From: a virus
DNA length: 28,794 nucleotides
Direction: 5' to 3' (one strand)
Virus record (IMG/VR): IMGVR_UViG_3300032053_000382
Span: 1-28,794 of that record
In this document: in pieces, positions 1 to 8,296 of the stretch
How positions within the stretch are numbered: the first letter of the stretch is position 1
Layout of the letters: every line of letters starts with the position of its first letter
Notes under the pieces: generated by a model
Database searches by the model: none
Told to the model about the DNA's origin: nothing
Seen by the model: the letters and a program-made list of their open reading frames with translations, nothing else
Made by a program: the position numbers and the translations under genes

Positions 1-1
1 A

Positions 2-106
2 GATAAACAAACTGGAGAATATATTGAAGAAGCAGAAACAACCATGCAAATATTCTTGGCTGGATTTTATGCTGGTAAACGTGCGTTGGCAAAAACTGAC
101 GTATAA
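2..106 (+). CDS. C-terminal fragment of an upstream gene, truncated by the window edge
   Basis: An open frame enters from the left edge and ends at TAA 104-106, giving the last 34 residues. The fragment ends in a mixed hydrophobic and basic stretch (FYAGKRALAKTDV). It is too short to assign to a family. A small inverted repeat (ACCGC/GCGGT) lies about 20 bases downstream without a T-tract, and a real terminator follows at 281-309. I see no gene between 107 and 367. Confidence 0.5.
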   Translation, partial: DKQTGEYIEEAETTMQIFLAGFYAGKRALAKTDV

Positions 107-280
107 CGTTATCGAGCTAAAAGCTGACCGCCTTTATTAGCGGTTAGTATGGTAAAGATGAATGGTATTATATTTATGATGATAATAATGAAAAGAATTT
201 ATTCTATTTTTGATATACTGGTTTTAGTCGAGATGAGATTGGCAAAAGTGGTAGATTCGAAATAGGATATAGAAATAAAT

Positions 281-309
281 AAAAAAACCCTCTTAATGAG
301 GGTTTTTTT
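281..309 (+). terminator. Intrinsic terminator
   Basis: AACCCTC and GAGGGTT form a GC-rich stem around the loop TTAAT, flanked by A7 upstream and T7 downstream. The symmetric A and T tracts mean it could work in both directions. It isolates the partial upstream gene from the thymidylate-synthase-like operon starting at 368. Confidence 0.85.
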
Positions 310-367
310 ATTTTGAAACCATGACCGCAGATAACCATATAAGTTAAGACATCAATTAATTACTTAC

Positions 368-1270
368 ATGAGAATTTATTCAGGCGAAAGTTTCGCAAGT
401 GTTTATCAAAGTCTTTTGACGGACTTAGTTGCAAATCCAGAATATGTGTGTTCTCCAAGAGACCAAAAGATTAAAGAGATTTTAAACGTAGGATTAGAGA
501 TTCAAAATCCACTTTCAGGACTTTATATTAATGAGGCGAGGAGTTCACAGATGAAATACATTGCTGCTGAACTTGTTTATTATTTCTCAGGTAGAAATGA
601 TTTGGAATATATTCAAAAATATGCGAAGTTCTGGAAAGATATTGCAAATGAAGATGGAACTGTGAATAGTGCGTATGGATATTTATTATTCAATAAGCTT
701 AATGAACATGGTAAAACTCAATGGGAATGGGCATTTGATTCTCTCGAAAATGATCAAGATACAAGACAAGCATTGATGCATTTTAATATGCCAATGCATC
801 AGTTTGATGGTAATAAAGATTTCGTATGTACACTCAACGGTATATTTCATATAAGAGATAATAGACTTGATCTTACAGTTATGATGAGATCGAATGATGT
901 TGTACTAGGTCTTCCAACAGATGTTGCATTCTTCACAGTCCTCCAACAGCAGATGTTTAACTTATTAAAGTCTACTTATCCTAATTTACAATTAGGAAAA
1001 TATACACACTATGTGAATTCAATGCATTTGTATGAAAGAAATTTTAAGATTGTAGATGACATGCTTAACAATAAATTCGAAGAGCTGTGTTTTCCTGCAA
1101 TAGAAAAAAATCTAATAGATGAAAAAGGCCAGATGACATTTAACATGTTAGCATTACATGACATGGTTGTTAGTGGTGTTGATAAAGATTTAATACGTGG
1201 CATGATTATAAATTATGATCCATTGATGCTTTGGATTAAGAATAGTATTAACCCTGTTAAAGAGAAATAA
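368..1270 (+). CDS. Thymidylate synthase-fold enzyme with Asp at the base-selecting position (dCMP methylase/hydroxymethylase-like)
   Basis: This 300-residue protein has the ThyA fold: E68 in AELVYYFSG matches the general Glu of the HELLWFLxG motif, W89, Y103, nucleophile C154 (FVCTLNG), phosphate-binding R174-S175 (RSNDV), LGLPTD 180-185 and H220-L-Y222. Counting from the catalytic Cys, D185 falls where E. coli ThyA has Asn177. Asp at this site is the known switch toward dCMP in T4 dCMP hydroxymethylase, and Asn-to-Asp converts ThyA toward dCMP. I therefore infer a cytosine-nucleotide enzyme rather than a second dTMP synthase. A canonical ThyA with Asn is encoded at 3973-5268. The stop overlaps the next start (TAATG), so the first three genes are translationally coupled. 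Whether the product is 5-methyl or 5-hydroxymethyl dCMP cannot be read from sequence. Confidence 0.85.
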   Translation: MRIYSGESFASVYQSLLTDLVANPEYVCSPRDQKIKEILNVGLEIQNPLSGLYINEARSSQMKYIAAELVYYFSGRNDLEYIQKYAKFWKDIANEDGTVNSAYGYLLFNKLNEHGKTQWEWAFDSLENDQDTRQALMHFNMPMHQFDGNKDFVCTLNGIFHIRDNRLDLTVMMRSNDVVLGLPTDVAFFTVLQQQMFNLLKSTYPNLQLGKYTHYVNSMHLYERNFKIVDDMLNNKFEELCFPAIEKNLIDEKGQMTFNMLALHDMVVSGVDKDLIRGMIINYDPLMLWIKNSINPVKEK

Positions 1271-1497
1271 TGGAAAAAGAAAAAAGAGGTTTATCTGGAA
1301 TATATTTCAGACATCAAAATGAAGATACTAAGAAGTGGGACAATGTTGTATTTGAAGATTTATCTGAAGCTGAACAAGATAGGATAATGGAAGGACGAGA
1401 TATTGAATGGCTGAGATCATTGGCTAAACAACTTGGAAATACTTTGAATGAAATAGGTAATCAACTTGACTTAGTTTCACAAAACGAAGTAGAATAA
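1270..1497 (+). CDS. Small acidic hypothetical protein in the thymidylate-synthase-like operon
   Basis: This 75-residue acidic protein starts KRGLSGIYFRH and has a middle segment rich in Glu and Asp (FEDLSEAEQ). The C-terminal part looks alpha-helical (WLRSLAKQLGNTLNEIGNQL). It overlaps both neighbours by one base (TAATG at each end), a strong sign that it is a real co-translated gene. No catalytic motif or membrane segment is visible and I do not recognise the family. A role linked to the upstream nucleotide enzyme is only positional inference. Confidence 0.75.
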   Translation: MEKEKRGLSGIYFRHQNEDTKKWDNVVFEDLSEAEQDRIMEGRDIEWLRSLAKQLGNTLNEIGNQLDLVSQNEVE

Positions 1498-1757
1498 TGG
1501 AACCTTTATTAAAAAGACCTTTAGCCATTGGCTTTGCTTCATTGATAATACTGAACATTATAGGAACAATCTATTACACTTTACTGTTGTATAACTTTTC
1601 CTGGTTTGGAATTTTTGTAACTATTTGCCTTACAATAGCTCCATTTTTAGGAGGAATTTATTTTTATCTTTGTATAGAAGCAATAATGAAAGATAAGAAG
1701 GATAAGGCTTCCAGAGCACCAAGTCTAAATGATGTGGCTTGTAGAAAAAAATGGTAG
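1497..1757 (+). CDS. Small two-span membrane protein
   Basis: In this 86-residue protein residues about 10-32 and 37-62 are strongly hydrophobic (PLAIGFASLIILNIIGTIYY; FGIFVTICLTIAPFLGGIYF), giving two predicted transmembrane helices, followed by a charged tail (KDKKDKASR) and an end at CRKKW. It overlaps the previous gene by one base. The family is unknown. Small hydrophobic genes like this are common in phage early operons, where some modify the host envelope, but nothing here shows a specific role. Confidence 0.7.
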   Translation: MEPLLKRPLAIGFASLIILNIIGTIYYTLLLYNFSWFGIFVTICLTIAPFLGGIYFYLCIEAIMKDKKDKASRAPSLNDVACRKKW

Positions 1758-1783
1758 AAATACTTTAAAAAATGAATAATAAT

Positions 1784-1796
1784 TGCTAAATTAGCA
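1784..1796. promoter_or_regulatory. Palindrome in the leader of the methyltransferase gene
   Basis: TGCTAA-A-TTAGCA is a perfect 6-bp inverted repeat with a one-base centre, 25 bases before the methyltransferase start codon in the only gap of this block (1758-1820). It has the size and symmetry of a dimeric repressor site. No T-tract follows, so it is not a terminator. Confidence 0.3.
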
Positions 1797-1820
1797 CATA
1801 AATAAAACCAAGATAAAACC

Positions 1821-2639
1821 ATGAGTACAGACAACACAGCAGATACTACTGCAACAACTGCACCTGATGCAGTAACACCTAAAAAAACTAAGAAGTATAA
1901 CACAACGGATTTAGATCCGGAATCGTCTTTTGAAAGACACGTTTATCACAGAGATCAATTTGCACACTATTTACGTTGGACGCATGTATTGAATCATGCA
2001 ACAATCGGAGAAACTATTGCAGATTTCGGTTGCGGTGGTGGAAGTCTTTTAGAAGTTTTCTATCGTAACAAATTCAAATGTAAAAAGTATGTTGGTATGG
2101 ATATTCGTAAGAAGACCATCGAAGCTGCTAAGGAACATTTCTCTCAAGTGCCTTGGGCAGAATTCCACGCGGTTGATTTAATCGTTGACAAATTCCCGTA
2201 TGATAAAATTCAAGCTGACAAGGTTATTAGCTTTGAGGTTGCTGAACATATTGGAAAACAAAATATCGGAACGTTCTTAGAGAACTTCAGAGCATGTGGT
2301 AATGCAGATGCAACTTACTACTTGTCAACTCCTAATTACGATGCTAAAGTTGGTGCAGCAGGAAACCACACATTCGATTCTGGTGACGGAAGAGGACATG
2401 CTGTTCAAGAATTCGCGCATGCTGAATTACAAGCTGAACTTGAGAAATACTTTACTATCGAAAAGAAGTATGGTACATTCGCATCTCAAACACACTACAA
2501 GCCAAAATTAAATGATTGGCAACAAAAGATGTTTGAAGGTTTGAAAGAGTATTACGATTCAAACTTGGTCGCTAATATCATGGCACCGTTCTTCCCAGAA
2601 GAAGCAAGAAATTGCTTATGGGTATTGAAGAGAAAATAA
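1821..2639 (+). CDS. Class I SAM-dependent methyltransferase
   Basis: This 272-residue protein has a Thr/Ala/Lys-rich N-terminal tail (1-28) and a Rossmann methyltransferase domain: motif I ADFGCGGGSLLEVF (67-80), acidic post-I GMDI (92-95), FEVAEHI (138-144) as in UbiG-like enzymes, and STPNYD (169-174). The start follows an A-rich leader (AAGATAAAACC-ATG) with no Shine-Dalgarno. Codons end in C or G more often than in neighbouring genes (TTCGGTTGCGGTGGTGG), suggesting high expression or a different origin. The substrate is not evident: it lacks the NPPY/DPPY motif of amino-DNA methylases, and UbiG-like folds in phages act on small molecules, sugars, proteins or RNA. It lies between two DNA-nucleotide enzymes. 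Confidence 0.8.
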   Translation: MSTDNTADTTATTAPDAVTPKKTKKYNTTDLDPESSFERHVYHRDQFAHYLRWTHVLNHATIGETIADFGCGGGSLLEVFYRNKFKCKKYVGMDIRKKTIEAAKEHFSQVPWAEFHAVDLIVDKFPYDKIQADKVISFEVAEHIGKQNIGTFLENFRACGNADATYYLSTPNYDAKVGAAGNHTFDSGDGRGHAVQEFAHAELQAELEKYFTIEKKYGTFASQTHYKPKLNDWQQKMFEGLKEYYDSNLVANIMAPFFPEEARNCLWVLKRK

Positions 2640-2739
2640 TTGGTGTAGAGTAGACGACTGAAATGGATTAGTTCATTGTCAAGGATGTAGGTAAACCCTA
2701 TCTTTACTTGTGTATAGTGTAAGTTTCTACCAATAAGTT

Positions 2740-2766
2740 AAAAGCCGCAGAGATGCGGCTTTTTTC
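2740..2766 (+). terminator. Intrinsic terminator after the methyltransferase gene
   Basis: AAAGCCGCA and TGCGGCTTT pair around the loop GAGA and run into a T-tract. It ends the transcript that begins at or before 368 and marks Dam (2806) as the start of a new unit. The 100 bases between the methyltransferase stop and this stem contain no convincing gene. Confidence 0.9.
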
Positions 2767-2805
2767 ATTTTGAAACAAGATCCTTCATTGCGTGTAAAAT
2801 ATGCA

Positions 2806-3654
2806 ATGAAGACAATAAAGAAAACCTGCCCTTTCAATTATGCTGGATCTAAATCCCAGTACATAGAACTATTTGATATTGATAAACCTATTGCAGACCT
2901 ATTTGGTGGAGGAGGTGGTTATTGGTCAAATGTAAAAAGTCATGACATCATAGTTAATGATGTATGTGAACCTCTAATAAAATTCCAAAAGAGAATATAC
3001 AATGCTGATGCTAATGAGTTTGAAAGCATCATAATGTTTCTTTATGAAACCACTAAGCTGGTGGAAACAAAAGAAGATTATGAAAAAATGCGAGCATTGT
3101 TTAACGAGAAGAAAGATGACATGTTATTTATGTGTTGTCTTTCTTGTTGTACAAATAATTTGATTCGCTTTAATTTAAGTGGTGGATTCAATCAGACTTG
3201 GGGTCAAAGAAAATTTAACTCAAGCATGGAAGCTAAGTTAAGAGATTTTAGAGCAAGAATAGAAAATAAAAAAATACAATTCCATGTTGGAGATTTCCAA
3301 CAAATCGATACAACAGGAAGAATTCTGTTTGCTGATCCACCATACCTCATTTCAAGTGCAGGTTATAATACATCATGGACTGTAGCAGATGAAAATAGAT
3401 TATATGCTTTCTTAAAAGGGAAAGATTTTGTTCTTACTAACTTCTTACAAAGAGGAGAATTAAAGAATACAATTCTAGAAAACTTTATACGTGATAATAA
3501 TCTTTACGTTAAGGTTGTTAAAGAAGGTCAGATGAAAGCTCAGAAGGATGACAGCATATTTAAAGAAGTTGCTGTGTCTAATCTTCCATTCAATACAACT
3601 CAAATATTTAAGGTAGAAGAATCTTCAGAAGTAAAAATCCACACATTATTTTAA
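2806..3654 (+). CDS. dam: Dam-family DNA adenine-N6 methyltransferase
   Basis: This 282-residue alpha-class enzyme has the FNYAGSK SAM-binding segment (10-16, the F-x-x-x-G-x-K motif), DLFGGGGG (31-38), the acidic ND at 51-52 and catalytic DPPY (177-180). The ATG at 2806 is preferred over an in-frame TTG at 2770 because the latter lies in the terminator tail and adds 12 residues with no family match. No restriction enzyme is adjacent, so it is a solitary methylase, probably protecting phage DNA or marking it, as T4 Dam does. Target specificity (usually GATC for this family) cannot be confirmed from sequence. A Cys-rich patch (CCLSCC, 110-115) is unusual but lies outside known motifs. Confidence 0.88.
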   Translation: MKTIKKTCPFNYAGSKSQYIELFDIDKPIADLFGGGGGYWSNVKSHDIIVNDVCEPLIKFQKRIYNADANEFESIIMFLYETTKLVETKEDYEKMRALFNEKKDDMLFMCCLSCCTNNLIRFNLSGGFNQTWGQRKFNSSMEAKLRDFRARIENKKIQFHVGDFQQIDTTGRILFADPPYLISSAGYNTSWTVADENRLYAFLKGKDFVLTNFLQRGELKNTILENFIRDNNLYVKVVKEGQMKAQKDDSIFKEVAVSNLPFNTTQIFKVEESSEVKIHTLF

Positions 3655-3655
3655 T

Positions 3656-3976
3656 ATGAATAAATCTGATTTATTAATATCTTTAGGCGTTAAACCAGAG
3701 AAAATTAATGCAACACCTCAGCCAACTGCGATATGGAATATGAAACTTAGAACATTCGTTAGAAGCGGACATGTTGATATAGAAAAACAATCAGATGGAA
3801 ATTTTATAGCAACACAGGATAATAATAGAACGGTATTTGTTAGGTCTTATATTTCTATTCCGCAAGAACTTGTAGATAAGATAAACAATAATCCAGATGG
3901 GATAGTTTTTTATGATGATGGCGGAGATTGTTTTAGATTTGATTTTATACCACAACCATTTAGCTTTAATTTATGA
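3656..3976 (+). CDS. Hypothetical protein between dam and thyA
   Basis: This 106-residue protein has no membrane segment or known motif. It is rich in aromatic and beta-forming residues toward the end (GIVFYDDGGDCFRFDF). It begins one base after the dam stop and overlaps the thyA start by four bases (ATGA), so it is clearly part of the operon. I do not recognise a family. Confidence 0.75.
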   Translation: MNKSDLLISLGVKPEKINATPQPTAIWNMKLRTFVRSGHVDIEKQSDGNFIATQDNNRTVFVRSYISIPQELVDKINNNPDGIVFYDDGGDCFRFDFIPQPFSFNL

Positions 3977-5268
3977 ACAGTACAGATTTAAAATACCTCG
4001 ATCTTCTTAGAGAAGTACGAAGTAAAGGAACACAAAAATCGGATAGAACTGGAACAGGAACTGTTTCCATTTTTGGAAGGTCTCTAACATTTAATATGAA
4101 GGAAGGATTTCCTCTTTTGACAACGAAGAAGATGCACACTAAAAGTATTGTGCATGAATTGCTTTGGTTCTTACAAGGTGGACATAACATCAAATATCTT
4201 GTAGATAATGGTGTTGGCATTTGGAATGAATGGCCATGGCAGAACTATATGAAAGAGCATGAGACTATTAAAAAGGATTTAGGTGAAGCGATAAGCAAAG
4301 CAGATTCTACTGGAGATGCAATATCTGTAGATTACCTTAGAGAAAAATTGGACAGTCATCCTGCTTTGACATTAGAAGAATTTGTTGCTAAAATAAAAGA
4401 GTCTCCGTTAAGTCATTTGTATTCTTCAACTAAAGATTCTTTCTCAGACATTTGGGGAGAGCTTGGACCTGTTTATGGAAAACAATGGAGACAGTGGCAA
4501 GGTTGGATGCAGTATAAAAAAGACGATGGAAAAACTGGATTTGGTTCTCTTTGGTATGATCAGATTCTTCGTCTTGTACAACAACTTAAAACGAATCCAG
4601 ATTCAAGAAGATTAATGGTGAATGCATGGAATGTTGCTGAGATAGATTCAATGCTTCTTCCACCATGCCATTACGGATTTCAATGTTGGACGAGAGAACT
4701 TACTATAGAAGAAAGATATAACGTTTTTTATAATAAGCATGTAGATCAAAAGCTTGAAGAAAATACTCCTGAATCTGCAATAGATGCTAAATGGACTGTC
4801 AAATCTTTTGAAGGAAGAATAAGAGCAATGACTGGATTAAGTGGAAATAATGCAGGAGAAGCTGCACTGAATATAGCACATAAATGGTTAGACGATTGGA
4901 ATATTCCAAAAAGAGCAATATCATTAATGTGGCAACAACGTTCAGTGGATTTATTCTTGGGATTACCATTCAACATTGCTTCTTATGGATTGTTATTAGA
5001 GATGCTTGCTCAGTCGACAGACATGGTTGCAGATGAGCTTATATTCAATGGGGGAGATTGCCACATCTATGTTAATCACTTTGATCAAGTAGATGAACAA
5101 CTTTCAAGAACAACATTCCCTTTGTGCACTCTTAATCTAACTAAACCTAATTCTGAATACAGCTCATTGCACGGGAACAACGGACATATCATCGAGTATA
5201 AGTATGAAGATATTAAGTTTGAAGGGTACATGAGTCATCCAGCGATTAAGGCACCAATCGCTATTTAA
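3973..5268 (+). CDS. thyA: Thymidylate synthase (ThyA) enlarged by two internal insertions
   Basis: It makes dTMP from dUMP with methylene-tetrahydrofolate. All ThyA landmarks are present: RTGTGT (25-30), HELLWFLQGGHN (61-72), GPVYGKQWR (165-173), SRR (211-213), catalytic C232 in LPPCHYGFQCW, RSVDLFLGLPFN (323-334) with the dUMP-selecting Asn334, HIYVNHFDQ (364-372) and the closing APIAI that caps the active site. At 431 residues it is far longer than the usual about 264. The excess lies in two places, about residues 92-163 and 241-316, both between core motifs and predicted to be surface-exposed. It overlaps the preceding gene by ATGA. It should be fully active as nothing catalytic is missing. 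Confidence 0.95.
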   Translation: MNSTDLKYLDLLREVRSKGTQKSDRTGTGTVSIFGRSLTFNMKEGFPLLTTKKMHTKSIVHELLWFLQGGHNIKYLVDNGVGIWNEWPWQNYMKEHETIKKDLGEAISKADSTGDAISVDYLREKLDSHPALTLEEFVAKIKESPLSHLYSSTKDSFSDIWGELGPVYGKQWRQWQGWMQYKKDDGKTGFGSLWYDQILRLVQQLKTNPDSRRLMVNAWNVAEIDSMLLPPCHYGFQCWTRELTIEERYNVFYNKHVDQKLEENTPESAIDAKWTVKSFEGRIRAMTGLSGNNAGEAALNIAHKWLDDWNIPKRAISLMWQQRSVDLFLGLPFNIASYGLLLEMLAQSTDMVADELIFNGGDCHIYVNHFDQVDEQLSRTTFPLCTLNLTKPNSEYSSLHGNNGHIIEYKYEDIKFEGYMSHPAIKAPIAI

Positions 5269-5286
5269 AAATAACTTCATTTATAA

Positions 5287-5652
5287 ATGAAAGTAACACT
5301 AATTGAATTCGGTAAAGAGAATAAAAATGGAAGAACATACTTATACCACGAAGTATCGGATCTTCCTAAAACAGCTCCTTGTACTTTAGAACACATGCAA
5401 GATGCTTATGGTCACACAACATTGGCAGCTACAATAAACGGAGAACAAACTTGCGCAATGGCAAAAATAAGTATGGATGAAAAAGGTATTTATGCTGAAG
5501 TAACACCATACGAAAACAAAAGAGAATTATTTGATACACTAATGATGAATGGTGCTACAATAGTTCCTGCTGGCACAGGTTCATTAAATGAAAAAGCTGA
5601 AGTAGAAGATTACAGATTACACTATATCTTCTTAACAAGAAACCCATCATGA
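5287..5652 (+). CDS. Hypothetical protein upstream of the replication genes
   Basis: This 121-residue soluble protein contains ENKNGRTYLY (11-20) and AKISMDEKGIYAEVTPYENK (near 59-78), reminiscent of the N-terminal beta strands of phage prohead proteases. It lacks a His/Ser catalytic pair in a recognisable context, so I do not call it a protease. The stop overlaps the next start (ATGA at 5649), which supports a co-translated gene. It lies at the head of the clamp-loader operon. Confidence 0.65.
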   Translation: MKVTLIEFGKENKNGRTYLYHEVSDLPKTAPCTLEHMQDAYGHTTLAATINGEQTCAMAKISMDEKGIYAEVTPYENKRELFDTLMMNGATIVPAGTGSLNEKAEVEDYRLHYIFLTRNPS

Positions 5653-6071
5653 ACAACGAAGAGAAAGATAAAATAAGAAAGATATTGTCTGATGCTGCTG
5701 AGCAGATTATTACTGTATTAGATGATAAAACATTTGATCTTAAAGAAATAACTCAAACTGCTAATAAGATAATGCATGACGCATTTGATGCTAAAACTTT
5801 CATGGTAGATGAGAATAAAATTGATAAGGTACGATACGGGATGCTTGATTACATACCTAATATAGAAAGTCTATATCAATCTTGTAAGTACTGGGCAACA
5901 ACAGGAGAATTAAATATAAACTCAGAGTATAAAAGGTTTTGTGAGAATATGGCAAAATTATCTGGGACAACACTTGAAGATGAATTAAATAATAACATTG
6001 ATATAATAGTTTTAAAACATAAATTAAATGGCAGCGATACAGGATCTTCTAACGGAGAAATTACGACCTAA
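5649..6071 (+). CDS. Hypothetical protein preceding the clamp loader (position of T4 gp62)
   Basis: This 140-residue, largely helical acidic protein starts MNNEEKDKIRKILSDAAEQI. Its last 44 bases overlap the start of the clamp-loader ATPase in another frame, an unusually long overlap implying tight coupling. In T4 the small clamp-loader subunit gene 62 lies directly before gene 44, so this gene is a positional candidate for a gp62 counterpart. I see no sequence motif to confirm this, and gp62-type subunits diverge fast. Confidence 0.6.
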   Translation: MNNEEKDKIRKILSDAAEQIITVLDDKTFDLKEITQTANKIMHDAFDAKTFMVDENKIDKVRYGMLDYIPNIESLYQSCKYWATTGELNINSEYKRFCENMAKLSGTTLEDELNNNIDIIVLKHKLNGSDTGSSNGEITT

Positions 6072-7020
6072 AAGGTTTGAACACTTAATACTAACAGAAA
6101 GAGTAAGAACATCTTTAGGCAATGGTCGCCTAATGCAAAATGTTTTATTATTTGGTTCTCCAGGAACCGGTAAAACATCTGCAGCAAAAGTATTAATACA
6201 AGGTTCACCAAGTATGTACATAAATGTTTCTGATGAATCAAGTGTAGATGTAATCAGAACTAAAATAACAGATTTCTGTTCAAGTATTGCAATAGATTTC
6301 GAAGAGACTGAAAATCCTAATGCTCCAATGCAAGCAAATGGTTTACCAATCAAGGTAATTATTCTTGATGAGATTGACGGAGCTTCAGATCAATTCTTTA
6401 AAGCATTAAGAGCAACAATAGAAAAATATGCTGCTAACTGTAGATTCATTGCAACATGCAATTACATTAATAAAATTCCTGAATCAATCCAATCTCGTTT
6501 TGAATGTATAAGTTTTGACTTTGCAAACAGACAAGAAGAGAATGAAGTAAGAGAAGAATGGAAGAAAAGAATATCTCACATACTTGGTAAATTAAGTATC
6601 GAAGCAGATGATTCAGCTTTACAAGAATTAGTTGACAGAAATTTTCCTGACATGCGTTCTATTTTAAACAAGATACAATCATTCGACATTCAAGGAATAA
6701 AGAAAATAACACAAGACAAAGTTAAAGAACTTAATTGGGATTTTGAAGATGTCTATAAGATGTTAGCAAGCAAACCAGATCCAATTGCAAACTATGAATT
6801 CATATTATCTAATTACTCTTCAATGGTTGAAGATGTAATGAGCAAGATTGGAACTGAATTTATTCATTGGTTAAAAGAAAAACATCCAGATAGAGTTAAG
6901 TTTGTACCAAACATTTTAATCACAACAGCAACACATCAAGCACAGAGACATACTGTTATTGATCCAGTAATTTCCTTATTAAGTTTATGTTTCACAGTTC
7001 AAAAAACACTTAATCCATAA
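6028..7020 (+). CDS. Sliding-clamp loader AAA+ ATPase (T4 gp44/RFC small subunit-like)
   Basis: This 330-residue protein uses ATP to load the sliding clamp for the phage polymerase. It has the RFC-type start LTEKLRPKRFEHLIL (8-22), Walker A GSPGTGKT (43-50), Walker B IILDEID (111-117), sensor 1 in FIATCN (140-145), the SRF box with arginine finger (156-158), and a sensor-2-like FPDMRSILNKIQ segment. The start at 6028 is chosen because the family motif begins at residue 8. It overlaps the preceding gene by 44 bases and the next by TAATG. No clamp (gp45) or polymerase gene is in this window. Confidence 0.93.
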   Translation: MAAIQDLLTEKLRPKRFEHLILTERVRTSLGNGRLMQNVLLFGSPGTGKTSAAKVLIQGSPSMYINVSDESSVDVIRTKITDFCSSIAIDFEETENPNAPMQANGLPIKVIILDEIDGASDQFFKALRATIEKYAANCRFIATCNYINKIPESIQSRFECISFDFANRQEENEVREEWKKRISHILGKLSIEADDSALQELVDRNFPDMRSILNKIQSFDIQGIKKITQDKVKELNWDFEDVYKMLASKPDPIANYEFILSNYSSMVEDVMSKIGTEFIHWLKEKHPDRVKFVPNILITTATHQAQRHTVIDPVISLLSLCFTVQKTLNP

Positions 7021-7292
7021 TGAGTCCATTTTTTAATTTATACGCAAAATACTGTTCAGGAGTTTCTTATACAGTTACAGGAATGGCTGGTTGGATTCTT
7101 GGCTTAAAGATTCCTATCCCTGAACATGGATTACATTGGCAAGCTGCATTACTTATGTTAATTGGAGCATTAGTAACACCATACGGAGTTTATAAGCTAG
7201 TTGATGCAATACTGTATCATATTAAACTAAAAGTAAAAAGAAAATACAAAGAACCAAAAGAACCATTTGAGCCATTTACTGGGAATTCATAA
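7020..7292 (+). CDS. Small membrane protein with a basic and Pro-rich tail
   Basis: This 90-residue protein has a hydrophobic segment at about 41-64 (AALLMLIGALVTPYGVYKLV) and a weaker one at about 15-32, giving one or two membrane helices. The tail is basic then Pro/Glu-rich (KVKRKYKEPKEPFEPF). It overlaps the clamp-loader stop by one base (TAATG), so it is probably co-translated. The function is unknown. Confidence 0.65.
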   Translation: MSPFFNLYAKYCSGVSYTVTGMAGWILGLKIPIPEHGLHWQAALLMLIGALVTPYGVYKLVDAILYHIKLKVKRKYKEPKEPFEPFTGNS

Positions 7293-7310
7293 AGATAAAT
7301 ATAATATACC

Positions 7311-7553
7311 ATGAGCAGAAAAGATAAAATTTCAAAGGAAATTAAAGAAACAAAAGCAGCAAAAAATATAATTGAAACGAAAGAGGAAGAATCATTCGTT
7401 GATTTCAATCCTCTTGATGCCTTGCCAGATATGATTGATAAGGATTACAGTTTCTTCCTAATGTTTGGGAAGCCTGATAATCCAATACCTGGCCCACCAA
7501 GCAACAACTATGACGCAGAGATAAACACTCGCGAACTAGGATTGGGCTTGTAA
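7311..7553 (+). CDS. Small charged hypothetical protein
   Basis: This 80-residue protein has a Lys/Glu-rich, probably helical N-terminal third (KISKEIKETKAAKNIIETKEE) and a Pro-rich segment (FGKPDNPIPGPPSNN) near residue 52. The start ATG follows ATAAATATAATATACC, the typical A/T-rich leader of this genome without Shine-Dalgarno. No family is recognised. Confidence 0.6.
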   Translation: MSRKDKISKEIKETKAAKNIIETKEEESFVDFNPLDALPDMIDKDYSFFLMFGKPDNPIPGPPSNNYDAEINTRELGLGL

Positions 7554-7572
7554 AAATAACCTAACAAGGTGA

Positions 7573-8049
7573 ATGGATGAATTTTTGATTTATGGCGAAA
7601 CCATAACTGGTTGGGCTCTTATTAGAGCCATGAAAGATGTAGCCAACATGAAAGCTGGCGAATGGGGACTTGTTTATTCAAACCTATTTTTTACAAAGAA
7701 AGAATTTTTACCATCATTTGTATTTAAAGATATACCAGTTGGTGATTTTGACGAATACGATGATTACATGCAACATCTCGATACTTTCGAAGATTGTATG
7801 AAGTGTGATCCCCAAGTGGGTTTCTCTTTATACAATGCATGTCTTGATGATGGGTTTAATCCTATATTAGATGACTTCTATATTTACATATTAGAAAGAA
7901 TACAGAAGACTGCAACAGAAGGACAAAAGAATTTATCAAAGCAACAACTTAAGATTCTAATGGAGATATTTGTATCGAAAGAAGAATACGAGAAAGCAAC
8001 TTTGGTGAGAGATACGTTAGAAGATAAATCTGTAAATAAGATCTTTTAA
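7573..8049 (+). CDS. Hypothetical protein with a C-terminal UVR-like helical hairpin
   Basis: In this 158-residue acidic protein, residues 134-150 (VSKEEYEKATLVRDTLE) fit the UVR motif (x-EYExAxxLRDxL), the short helical hairpin by which UvrB and UvrC interact and which also occurs in McsA and ClpC-linked proteins. The preceding residues (LSKQQLKILMEIF) supply the first helix. The N-terminal two thirds match nothing I know. The motif implies protein-protein contact, but the partner is not evident. It is the last protein gene before the RNA region. Its ATG lies 4 bases after AAGGTG, a rare Shine-Dalgarno-like site here. Confidence 0.6.
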   Translation: MDEFLIYGETITGWALIRAMKDVANMKAGEWGLVYSNLFFTKKEFLPSFVFKDIPVGDFDEYDDYMQHLDTFEDCMKCDPQVGFSLYNACLDDGFNPILDDFYIYILERIQKTATEGQKNLSKQQLKILMEIFVSKEEYEKATLVRDTLEDKSVNKIF

Positions 8050-8296
8050 TTTCTAGAAGCTACTAAATCACCAGTTTGATTCCACTGACGGCATTGACCT
8101 TTTACGCCATTGTCATAAGATATAAAGAATAATGAGAAAATTCTTAAGGTAAGTTACATATCATATAGCACAATAGAAAAATCTTTTAATCCAAAAGATA
8201 CAATTATTAAATTAAATTCCGTGCTTCCAAACTAAGACTCTGATTATAAAAAGTAAAATAATTTAAAATAAATTTTTTTCTTTAAATAAAATAATC

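Noticed and set aside
107-280. Remnant of a decayed coding gene in the first intergenic region
   Set aside because: Short peptide-like stretches occur in more than one frame but contain stops and match nothing recognisable; A/T-rich noncoding sequence is enough to explain them.
5287-5652. Prohead protease
   Set aside because: NGRTY and GIYAEV resemble strands of that family, but no catalytic His/Ser context is visible and the protein is too short.
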